Assembly (NCBI RefSeq): GCF_001949145.1
Contig: NW_019091459.1
Span: forward strand, 283,326 to 345,325
DNA: 62,000 nt
DNA from: Acanthaster planci
Lineage: Eukaryota; Echinodermata; Asteroidea; Valvatida; Acanthasteridae
Reading direction: 5' to 3'
In this document: positions 35,424-44,810 of the stretch, piece after piece
Numbering within the stretch: the stretch's first letter is position 1
Layout: every line of letters starts with the position of its first letter
The notes under the pieces: model-generated
What the model saw: only the letters and a program-made list of their open reading frames with translations
Told to the model about the DNA's origin: nothing
Database searches by the model: none
Position numbers and translations under genes: made by a program

Positions 35424-35630
35424 CACTCTAAAAACACCAGGGTCAGACTGACCCTTTTCCGGGTTAAATCATAACCTGTTTTGGGTCATATTTGACCCAG
35501 AGTTTGGGTCAAAACAGGTCACAGTTCTGGGACAAATATGACCCAAAACAGGCCATAATTTGACCCGAAAGGGCCAGGCCTCATGGGACCCAGATTCTGA
35601 CCCTTAGTCTGACCCTTAGGCTTTAAAGTG
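35424..35630. mobile_element. Foldback MITE rich in GGGTCA/TGACCC
   Basis: Ends CACTCTAAAA (35424) and CTTTAAAGTG (35630) are inverted. Inner arms 35461-35499 and 35528-35566 pair at 34 of 39 positions. Nine GGGTCA/TGACCC hexamers are present: three forward and six reverse. No coding capacity. Superfamily uncertain. Confidence 0.75.
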
Positions 35631-35780
35631 CATCCCATGCCATTTTCTTTTAGCCGTATATTTCAGCACTTTCGGAATAATATTTTTCAGTCGGGGATCT
35701 TCATGCACAATGTACTTTAAAAGATTTACTTCCCCACTTCTTTGTCTTTTTGGTTGACTGCAGTTTGTGACGCCTGTGGG

Positions 35781-35974
35781 CAGTGTTGTAGTCGTCGAGA
35801 CTGGTCTTAGTCTCGAGACCAATTTGAAGGTGGTCTTGGTCTCGAACATGCTGGTCTTGGTCTCGGCATGGGGCTATAGAAAACGCTCAATGGTCTCTGT
35901 CTCGGGTTAATTTTTCTGGCCTAGTCTTGGTCTCGGTCTGGGTCTTGGACAGCCTGGTCTTAACTACAACACTG
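35781..35974. mobile_element. hAT-type MITE with perfect 8-bp target duplication
   Basis: Ends CAGTGTTGTAGT and ACTACAACACTG are perfect 12-bp inverted repeats. They are flanked by CCTGTGGG on both sides (35773-35780 and 35975-35982), an exact 8-bp target site duplication as in hAT elements. The 194-bp interior is repeats of GGTCTTGGTCTCG and has no transposase. Confidence 0.93.
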
Positions 35975-36302
35975 CCTGTGGGTATCCAACCAGTTCGCGA
36001 TTCCGAAGTAAATCACATTTCTGTATACTATTTACTTCACAACACGCATGTGAAAACACTCCGTTTGTCCTGACCTCTCTGGAATGCCCTTGGTGAATCT
36101 ACTAAATCTCATCCTTGGGGCAATTCAAACGTGTCGCTAATACGAGGAAGCGTCACAATGCGCGCTCTTATGCTTGACGTGCGCGTGCGTGTAGTCAATT
36201 GCGATACCCTATTCATGTACCACGCACTTACCACCTGTCCACGAGCGTTGTGCCACTGCAGTAATGATTTGTAATTCTTGTAGCTGACTTACATTCTCCA
36301 TT

Positions 36303-36592
36303 AAGAGGCGTATGGCCAGCTTTTTTGGGGGGGGGGAGACGTGGCAAATTCAAAAGCGAATGCAGCTTTGGGCTCATTCAACATGATGTTGAGGGAGAAA
36401 AAAGGCAAACGCCTCGTAATTACTCATGGTCCCGACATCCTTGCTTACATTAGCTGGTGTTGTTTACTTAGGGTTTTGTTGCTGTACCGATTACTTTCTT
36501 TCCTACTCACCTACGAAGTATTCCTTGTAAAGAAAACAAACAAACGAAACAAAAACATCATGGGGCCCACTGCCCCCCTGTTACGTCACTGC
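36303..36592. mobile_element. MITE with GTGGCGTA-like termini, copy 2
   Basis: Starts AAGAGGCGTATGGCCAGC and ends CCCCCCTGTTACGTCACTGC, with a G-run after the left end and CAAATTCAAAAGCGAATGCA matching 5330-5493. It is longer than copy 1 because of an internal expansion. The 189-codon open frame starting inside is not credible. Confidence 0.6.
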
Positions 36593-36774
36593 TTCCATCT
36601 CAGTATTATAGCTGACAGTCATGAATATGTAGTTCGTTTTATTCTGTCTTTAAGCAATCGCTTGATGTTGTTTTCTCTTAAATTATGTGCTGTTCTATTC
36701 TATCCTTTGTCCAACTGTTTTTGTCCAACTGTGTGCGTTTTTCTGGTTTCTACTGTATGGTGCTCTATGGCCAC

Positions 36775-36935
36775 CAAAATTGCGTCGCGTCTCGTCGTTA
36801 CGCCGACGCTACAATGCGACGGGTCGTGGCGTTGCTTCCCTTATCATTATTTTTATGCTGTGTTTAAATTACTGCATTACGTCGTGCCATTGCATCGCGT
36901 CGTGCTTTAGCGTCGTGTTGTCGTACGTACGTATT
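36775..36935. repeat. CGTCG-rich cryptic simple sequence
   Basis: Repeated TGCGTCG, CGTCGT, GCGACG and ending CGTACGTACG, unlike its surroundings. A reverse-complement flavoured patch lies at 38238-38278 (GGTGCGACGCGACGCCACGA). No gene seen. Confidence 0.5.
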
Positions 36936-38407
36936 GTGCTGTAGTGCCTTACTGTTTCTAAAAATGGCAGGTGGTTGTCTCGGCTAATAGAGGGCGTATG
37001 TCACGAGTCTTGGGGGAAAAATGTGCGTGCATAGGGCCTGCAAGGCGTGATCATGAAATGGTACGCCTGTCAGTTGGTTTATAATCTAAAGGCAGTGTAC
37101 ATGATTTGCCAATTTTGTGGTTTGTGATTTAGTTTGTGTTTCATTTTAATTTTTAGAGTTCACCGATTTGAGGAAAATTGAGAAAAACGCTGTTCATTTT
37201 TAACACTCGAAGACCAGCTCGTGTAAATTTAAGTGTCTCGCAAAACTCCATGGGCCACAGGACGTTTCTGAGTACATGTACCACGATAGCATACAGGCGA
37301 AGACGATCTGGAGACCAACTGTAGCCTTCAGAAATGCATTTTATCCATGACATGGAGCAGTTATACTAGTTTGCAAATTTACCGTCAAGCTCGTCTGTCC
37401 TCTTCAACAATGCAACGCAGAAAACTTCGTTGAATAAACGTCATGTCATTGTGCAATGAGGTGACTGTGGTCACCAGCCGCGTGACCAAACCAGTACATG
37501 TACATGCACACATACATGATCGACCAGTCTGTTCGCTTGAAACACGTAACCTCCCTTGTCGGGCAAAAACCCTCCACACGCCGTCAGTGCCCATCACAAA
37601 CACTTTATAAAATCAACGAATGTGGCAACTATCCCTGCATTTAGGGCATAAGAGTTACTGTGAGTGCAAAAACAGAAAGCTAAATGTCTCGAAATTGGAA
37701 ATTTTGTTCAAAAAACCGGAGCCAACTCCGAAGGAGTGGCCACGATCTACTTGGACCATACCATTATTGTAAGGTGTTATATCGTGATAATACATTCACG
37801 TGAGGTAAACTTCCACAGTTTCACAAAGAAGCTTAATTTCAAACCAGTCCAAAATCTCTTATAGGCTGTTACTTAGGGTTATATATATTTTTTATTAGTT
37901 AATAATGCAGTTTAGGCATACCACAGGCGCATTGGCAGTTTGTAGCTTACCCGTTAATATAGACTCTTCCAAACGCCCAATGCTTCACACACATTGTTGC
38001 GCCCGTTAACGGTTGCGATATTTGAAAGAAGTGTATTTGCCAAAGATTGTCTGTCCTGATATGAAATTTCTCTTTTAAATGATAGCATTATTGGCTTTCA
38101 CAGATTGTCTGACACTATTATATACTTACTTTGCACTAAGAAATTTCAAGATAATTCGACAGTCCCGTTTTTGAGATCATGCAAATCCTATACACAGTCA
38201 TTAACTAAGTCTTTAAGGACGCCCCCTATTTCCACCAGTAATGGGGCGACGGTGCGACGCGACGCCACGACAGCACGAAGCACTGACATAAAGGAAGACT
38301 GCCTCTATCTGGCCCAATTGCAAAATGTACTATCTTAGATCGCCGCTACAGGATTAATTAAACATGAATAAAGAGCAAAAAAGAGAAACGTGAAGCACAG
38401 TATTTTG
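36936..38407. other. Non-coding, no gene seen
   Basis: One TACATGTACATG tract at 37496-37507. Otherwise only chance open frames. Confidence 0.5.
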
Positions 38408-38846
38408 TTATAGACAGTTCTCTTGGTGCGAAACTGATTTTGTGGACGCGGCCATAACAAGTGGCCATGTGATCAGCATCTCGACGGTGAGGTCACAAGT
38501 GCTTTTGGGCCGGCGCACGCAACGACTGGGTACCAGCGAATGCAGAAACAGGCCCAGAAGCGTGGGAGGGGAACCCTCAGCATCGTTCCGGAGCACACTC
38601 GGCACTGCATCGGGCTTCAACCTGAGCCTTTTTGCTATCCCCATTTCCTATCGCTGGATATTGTCGTAGTCATCACGAGTGAAATGTTCACTGCACTCCC
38701 TCGCTTGACGGTCTTCAAGTTTCCCGAAGGACGGCAGTACTTTTCCAACCAGCTGTAAATGCGGTTTTTCTGACAATGTAGCCAATGCGCATGCTGGGGA
38801 ACTTGTCCGACACGAAACAGTACTTTGCCATACAACAATACGGCAT
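38408..38846 (-). pseudogene. THAP-domain pseudogene
   Basis: THAP is a C2CH zinc-binding DNA-binding domain found in host factors and P-element-type transposases. On the minus strand, MPYCCMAKYC (from 38846) supplies the first two zinc ligands. Further on, ECSEHFTRDDYDN supplies C-x2-H, and KRLRLKPDAVPSVLRN is the usual C-terminal end of the domain. The first part is in a different frame from the second, and a TAG separates CSEHF from LKPDAVPS, so it is broken. Neighbours give no hint whether it was a gene or part of a transposon; no P-element catalytic region was seen. Confidence 0.6.
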
Positions 38847-39484
38847 TGCAGATGAGAAGGCAAAAAGATAGTCTGCGGAAATCGTGGATAATCGTCGCAA
38901 AAAGCTGTCAGCTGGTGCGCTGCGAAAGCCCCCCTTGGAGCACTTGTAACGTCAGCATCAAGATTCTGTGACTGGTGCTCTGACCTCCATAACGTCATTA
39001 GCATGTGTACAACGGGACAATTACAAGCAACGAAAGTAGACATTACACTTGCTGGATGTCGTCATTATGTTAGAAACTATCTCAGAATGTTATCATCCAA
39101 CTTTTACGAGTCGTCATCCCTGTGATAATTCAAATCAGGATGCTGACATCTTGCTTGTATTATGTCGTCATTCCGAGAATAAAAAAATACTTATGTCGGG
39201 ATCTCAACAAGTCGGATGACACTTCGAGAGCTCCGTAGTGGATTACATGGCGCAAGCACCTGTTTTTTTGTTTTTTTTTTAATTTGTTTGTCTGCTTTTA
39301 ACTGTCCGTGGCTACGCCCCCGTCCTATGGGAAAATGGCTTTATTGCGTGTCTCCTGTCCCGTCACTTACAAACATCATCGCTGGTTGTTGCGTACGTGG
39401 CAATAGGGAGTCTGGCGCAAAACACCTAGTTTAAAATTTGAAATGCGTGTTTTAGCCATTATTTCATCAGATTGGTTGCGTCTA
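38847..39484. other. Non-coding, no feature seen
   Basis: Sits between the THAP pseudogene and the LINE. It may include decayed flanks of either, but nothing is identifiable. Confidence 0.4.
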
Positions 39485-40490
39485 ACTGAGCCTTAAAGAT
39501 GAGGAAGTTTGGGTGGAGAATTTCTTGTTTCCTCGTCGAGTAGGTTCCATTCTGGTGCTGTTTTGGGATACAGCTTAATGAGTACTCGTAGCAGACTTTT
39601 TGGCAGCGATGACATCGTATTTGGTGACCTCAGTTTGTCTGGTTCTATAATTTGCTGAAGTTGATTCCTGGAGATATCTATTGATGTTACTACGTACCCA
39701 CGAGTTTCCTTATAGATCGTCGTCAGTCGAGATTTATATCGGCCCTCCGGAGAGTCGGTGTATCCCATTCTAGGTCAGCAGAAATTTTCGCGACACTTGA
39801 TTCCTTGCTGTAATTGCCCTGAGTGAATCTTGCGGTTATATTTTGAAATCTACCCAGCTTGGCTTTGTCAGATTTGTGACGGGGATCCCAAGTGGCTGAA
39901 CGATAATCAAGTTTTGGTCTGAGCAGCGAAATGTATGCAACATATCTAGTACGAATGTTTCAGTAGAAGATACTCCTCTTCGACAGACCCATTATCTTAC
40001 CAGGTTTGGATGTTTTACAGTATATCTGGTCGATGTGTACTAATTAAATACCAGCTCAAGTCACTGCTGAGCTCGACACATAAGTACGGATGATGCTTCT
40101 CCCCTCCAAAATGGAATCCCCCGTTTTATATTTTGTGGGGATGGGGTTTCTCTGATGTGTAACTCTCCTTGAAAAACACTGAAAGGCAATTACAGGTCTG
40201 TCTCCCATTTAACTAGAGTATCGTGATCAGCTCGGAGACATTAGGCACCTTTCGGATTCCCAATTTCGTGATACAAATTAAAGTCCGCAAAAAAGCCTTA
40301 CATTAGAATGGACCCTAGCTCGACGGACAAGTCGTTTATGTATGCAATAATTAATGACGGTCCTACAGGACCGTTCCCCGTGGAACTCCTGAAGTAACGT
40401 TAGACCTGTCAGTAGCAAAGCCCTTAAGGACAACTTGCTGATGACGATTTAACGTCCGACAGAAAGACGAGTCTTCACGACTCGTGAAAG
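39485..40490 (-). mobile_element. 5'-truncated LINE, reverse transcriptase C-terminal half (CR1/L2-like)
   Basis: On the minus strand from about 40490: QQVVLKGFATDRSNVTSGVP, RGTVL, AYINDLSVELGSILM, FAD (the second Asp of the FADD motif reads F), then DHDTLVKWETDL, ASSVLMCRAQQ, and in clean frame AYISLLRPKLDYRSATWDPR, ARFTQGNYSKESSV and PKTAPEWNLLDEETRNSPP before the stop near 39493. This is the standard order of non-LTR reverse transcriptase blocks through the thumb and C-terminal region. Stops and frameshifts make it inactive. Its 3' end is at the lower coordinate. Confidence 0.85.
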
Positions 40491-41445
40491 CTTCCCCTGT
40501 TGAAATGTTGGACTTTATTTTAATAAGTCGAGTTTCATCTGCTTGTTGCGTAAAAAAAACTTTTGCCGCCCAAACGATGGATGATTTTGCAAATCAAGTA
40601 AAACGTGGACCATTTGGAGCCAGGCCTCGGGCATACAAAATAGATGAGCTAGTTCGGTGTTCCAAAAGCGCATACTCAAAATGAAGCGCATCCGAGGTCA
40701 TATTGGACAAAAGTGTTAGGTCTGCCCTATCAGCACGGCCTTTGGCAGACTCGCACGCCTAGCTGCTTTGTTCAGAGTAAAATATAATAATAATAAATTG
40801 TTTTTTTTTGAATTCAGAACTGGCTCATTGATGTGCGGTCGAACTGTCCGCTCCCAGGGAGAAAGGGCGTGTTTGTACATTAGAACGGTGGTCCTTTGGT
40901 GGGAATCATAGAGATCACAAGTAGAACTGGAGGGGACACGTCCGGAACATGTTTACCAAACTGTCGCATAAAGCACTACCACCACCCCGGGGACAATTAT
41001 GCGCACACCTGAAATACACACGCATAAGCACACCGAGTTGAAGTGCGAGTGCGCGTTAACATCTCAACGTAATCGAACATGTCACCCTGTTCTGTGGCCT
41101 AATTTGCGTATAACGTAAAGATTAGACCTGTCACCTCTAGCTCCTCCTCGACCCCATGGGTACGATATTGCCGCACCATGTTGGTTTCCAGCATGCCTTG
41201 CTCGATCTTAACCCATGGTTTCGTAATATTTAAATATCCCACCATTTAAATTAGGACTGTAGTAGATGTGTTTACGCGCGACACAGGGTTACGCGTTTGT
41301 GGCATATGGAGGAGTGAAGCTAGAGCGTGTAGTTTTTGAAATGCGTGCGCGATTCACTTAACGTTTTGTTTTCATCCCGAATAGCCAGTAAGCGTCGTGT
41401 TCATATTCTACACAACCAGAGTAAGGGAAGGAACGCGCACGCTGC
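40491..41445. other. Non-coding, CpG-rich, no gene seen
   Basis: CpG is frequent (about 50 in 40741-41520 by eye). No open frame with a recognised domain. Confidence 0.5.
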
Positions 41446-42490
41446 CCATGGCGTAGTCTTGGTTTCAAGACGTGAGTGCTTGATAGCGGACACCGTGCAT
41501 AGTGCGCCCGCTAACGACTCATAATTAGACTGTGCGCCAGCTCTCACTAACGTCTTGGGAATCTTGCAGCAGCGTTTTAACTTGTTCTTTATTTTTCCCT
41601 CGGCTTTCCAAGGGAACCAATCAGCACTCGCTAAATTGCATGCACAAAAAATTTCGATGACCTGAATAATACACCATGATAAGGTAACATGCATCATGGC
41701 GGTCTGTAGTCTCTTCAACACAGACACGACAACACAGCCATTTGTACGGAGTTAGCACAGAGTAGAACGGGTGATACTAAGACTAGGTTAGGCCTAGGAT
41801 ATGACAGAGGATGCTGTTCTTGTTGACCCGTAATCACGTACAATCGGTATGCCCTCCCAGTTAACTAAAGCGTCCTTAGAGATCATGTAGACCTTAACCT
41901 TCAAGGACGGAGTGCCCGGACTACAAGTTGCTTGTCGTTTTCTTGCTGCACGTGTAGGTTTATTTGCCACTTGTGTGAGTAGTTTGGACTCATGCAGCAT
42001 CCTCATTGTGATGTGAGTTGCAAAAAAAAAAGAGAACGTAATCCTTGCGTGGTGTCAGACAATGATTTTGTTTTCCCAATTTTTCTGCCACAGATACCGC
42101 AAACATGATGCGATGCAGCACAACTGTAGTCCCCAACGATATCTTTTAGCAGAGTTGCAATTTCATGTCTAGTATGGAGTGAAAAATATGTCTTACATGT
42201 CACTAATCCCTTCCCACAAACCAGACACTATCGACAGGGTACTTGCTCGCGTGAAGCCGCCATTTTGTTCGAACTTCGAAGTACATGTACATAATTATAA
42301 TACCAAGGCTATAAATATTTAAGAAGATCGGTCATTTGCATATAACTGCCGTACCCCCCGGGGCCATTCCTGCAAGATTCCCAAGACGTTAGTGAGAGTA
42401 AGTAAAACCTAGCTGTGCGAGGGCGCTCTTCAACAGAAATAAAACAACTATCGATCACTGACGTCTTGGGCCAAGACTACCCATGGTGTG
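41446..42490. repeat. Inverted-repeat unit of ~1.05 kb
   Basis: The arm 41446-41569 is the reverse complement of 42370-42490 with differences. A 29-bp stretch is identical (41541-41569 against 42370-42398), and the outer ends both read AGTCTTGG next to CCATGG. About 800 bp lie between, including the broken coding fragment at 41794-42263. It could be a DNA transposon with ~120-bp terminal repeats or a local inverted duplication. I saw no clear target duplication. Confidence 0.8.
41794..42263 (-). pseudogene. Broken CxxC-type (zinc-binding-like) protein fragment
   Basis: The minus strand has ATGGCGGCTTC at 42263 and reads MAASREQVPCR, then a TAG (42228-42230), then CLVCGKGLVTCKTYFSLHTR, LLKDIVGDY and HVCGICGRKIGKTKSLSD. 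This gives paired CxxC motifs about 50 residues apart, like the zinc-finger-associated type domain at the start of many invertebrate proteins. The frame ends at 42003. A one-base shift within the run of ten A (about 42021-42030) continues into KPTRAARKRQATCSPGTPS down to 41794, a basic, Ser/Pro-containing tail typical after such domains. One stop plus one homopolymer shift suggests a pseudogene, though either could be an assembly error. Function unknown. Confidence 0.5.
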
Positions 42491-43177
42491 GAGGACAAGG
42501 TTGCCTCTAGCTTTACTTTTATCAGTCTGGAGTATTACCATGCATATAATGACCTTTCTCTACTACTGCTATATGTACTACTAATAATTATAGCTTTATT
42601 TACATATGGTAGCCGTTTCATTTAAAAACAGGTGATTTTCAATGGGCTATCTAACAATATTAAAATAATCAAAAAATAACATACAACTAAATCTAATTAT
42701 ATATTAAAACGCACAGCACACAAACTACAGAAGATCCCAATATATATGCACCATTAGGAAACAGATAAAGCAATATTTGTCCAAATTCAACTTAATTGCA
42801 AATTGGCAATGACGAATTTTAAATCCCATTTGTACAAACGTGCTTTAGAACTTCTAGTTCTAAGTCTGTAGTCAGGGTGTTTTGCACAGCCGACCAAGTT
42901 TTTGCAGTGGAAATTTTTCGTTGACAATTTAATGTTTTGTTCCATATGCTGCAATGTTTACAAAAAAGCACCCCGTAACATGGAAACACCCATACAATCG
43001 GTTGAAGGCTGCTAGAATAGGTCTTGTGATGGGTCAGAGTGCGCGAGATTTGTGACGTCATAGGCTGTCCAAATATGGTAATTCTCCAGACTATTTATGA
43101 TCTCTGTCCGGTTCGTGAGTTAGATGTCACCTCAGTTTAAACCGCGCCCATTGCACATAGAGTTACTGGTCTAGTCG
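42491..43177. other. Non-coding, no feature seen
   Basis: AT-rich then mixed sequence with no recognisable gene or repeat. Confidence 0.5.
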
Positions 43178-43537
43178 TCGTTCCTATTATATGCAGAGAG
43201 CAGTAGCAACTTGCAGTTTAGCGTGTGCGATTAGCCCTGTCAATTTAGATGCTGATTACTTATTTTGTTGGTCAGGCCAATAGTAATGCTTTAACAAATT
43301 ACATTCAAGCAAGAGGATTAATACGCTACTTATTCTTGGTAGTCCTCTGTTGACCACGGTGTGGTTTTTTTTTATTTTAGACAATTTATGATGAAGTTAT
43401 TTTCGATAACTAAGAAAAAAGGCGAAATATTCTATCAGCTCCTGTTTAATTTGTGCATAGGGCGGGCTTCGTTTCATCATTTACATAAAACCGGCAGGGT
43501 CCTCCGGTTTCATACCCAGCTACCGGTCCCTACGTCC
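43178..43537 (+). mobile_element. Unclassified ~400-bp repeat, copy B
   Basis: Second copy of the element at 13208-13620, same orientation. The right end CTACCGGTCCCTACG is preserved; the left terminal repeat has diverged (GCAGTAGCAAC). Clear shared blocks are GCGATTAGCCCTGTCAATTT, TTATGATGAAGTT and GGCTTCGTTTCATCAT. Confidence 0.7.
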
Positions 43538-43679
43538 CTAGGTTAGTGCTCGTCCAACCGAAGCCTGCTGTCAGTGGCGCGTCTCGAACCAGATGGTGAG
43601 AACTCACCCCATGGGCGCGAAGCCTTGTGCACGTTTGGCGTGGGGCAGTCTGAATACTACGACCCTGCAGAGCTGTATA

Positions 43680-43970
43680 CGGAGGGAGTATAGCGGGTTA
43701 GCGTAGCGGTTCTTTCCTCGCTTTGCACTAATGAGGCCCGGGTTCGAGTCTCGGCTTGGCCCAGGCCTGAAGTGCATTTGGTTTCCAGTCCATACTCGCT
43801 CTTGCAGGTTTTCTCCGGGCACTCCGGTTTCCTCCTGCCTCTAAAACGTGGACCTTCTTCCGAACTCCTTAATGTGATGCTGATTAACAAAGTGTATGAA
43901 TAAACGTACAGTTATTGGCGCAAATAGCCTAAGTTGCTGAAAGCGCCATTAAAACAAAACAGTAACAACT
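43680..43970 (+). mobile_element. tRNA-derived SINE
   Basis: A-box-like TTAGCGTAGCGG (43698-43709), a clear B-box GGTTCGAGTC (43741-43750), then a body with TTTTCTCCGGGCACTCCGG (about 43810-43828), a phrase seen in SINEs of many marine invertebrates, and an A-rich end (AAAACAAAACAG). Head and body match the minus-strand SINE at 1500-1818. Transcription would be by RNA polymerase III. Confidence 0.85.
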
Positions 43971-44309
43971 TCAGACTTTGGAACTCCAGACGGCGTTCGG
44001 TCGTCAAAATCGCCCAGGAGCGAACTGATATCTCCCAGGAGCGATTTTGTCAGATACGCAACTCTCGACGCAAGTGTTAACGCGCATAATTAAGGAAAAG
44101 CGCCTTCGTTATGCATGTAACGATACGCATTATCAGTGAAAAAAATATGCAGTTTCAAAACCCAGTCCAGTGATGGTTTTGTTACGGTCATCTGACGTTC
44201 AAGGCTACACGCCGTCACCGACACAACAAACTGACAAACTAACACTCAGTTGTGCGCAAGGTCATCTGATTTGTGTGCATTTGAAAAAAAAAAACAAGTT
44301 TAATGTTTT

Positions 44310-44810
44310 AGTTTTCACGAACTGGCTCGCGTTATGCACAGTGCAACAGTTCCAGCGCGCACTCCGTGCATTTTCGTTTTCACGAACTGATATTGATCTT
44401 AATTTCACCAGTTGAGTCGACTTTTCATGAAATTTTGGTGCAACGCAACAAGTATACGGATGGATTAGAATTCATGTCAAACTGTTCAAAGCATTTTCCC
44501 TCGCGCTAAATTATCTTTACGAGCTTGAGTGTCGGTTTGTGAAAACGAACATCAGTCTATTTTTGCGATAGTGCCAATGTGTGCGCACCCTACCAGGTGC
44601 TAGTTCGTGAGAGCGACGTGGTTGATAACGCGGTTTTCACAAACTGGGTCAGTTCGTGGTGTCGACGACGTTGCGTGCCAGCCCGTTATGAGGACACGGA
44701 AAGCTGGAAAAGTACGTGTATACTCCGGTTTTCACAAACGTGGCGTCAAACCAACCACTAGGAGTTTCGGAGAAAAAAAAATCATGAAGGCTTAGTCTGT
44801 GAAAACAAAA
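44310..44810. repeat. Cluster of GTTTTCACGAACTG-like motifs
   Basis: The motif GTTTTCACGAACTG occurs near 44313 and 44372. Variants GTTTTCACAAACTG near 44634 and GTTTTCACAAACG near 44730 follow, with reverse-strand forms GTTTGTGAAAACG near 44535 and CTGTGAAAAC near 44799. Spacing is irregular, so it is not a plain tandem array. Confidence 0.6.

Noticed and set aside
43698-43751. A-box and B-box suggesting a tRNA gene
   Set aside because: No cloverleaf-length tRNA follows, and the body and A-rich tail are those of a SINE.
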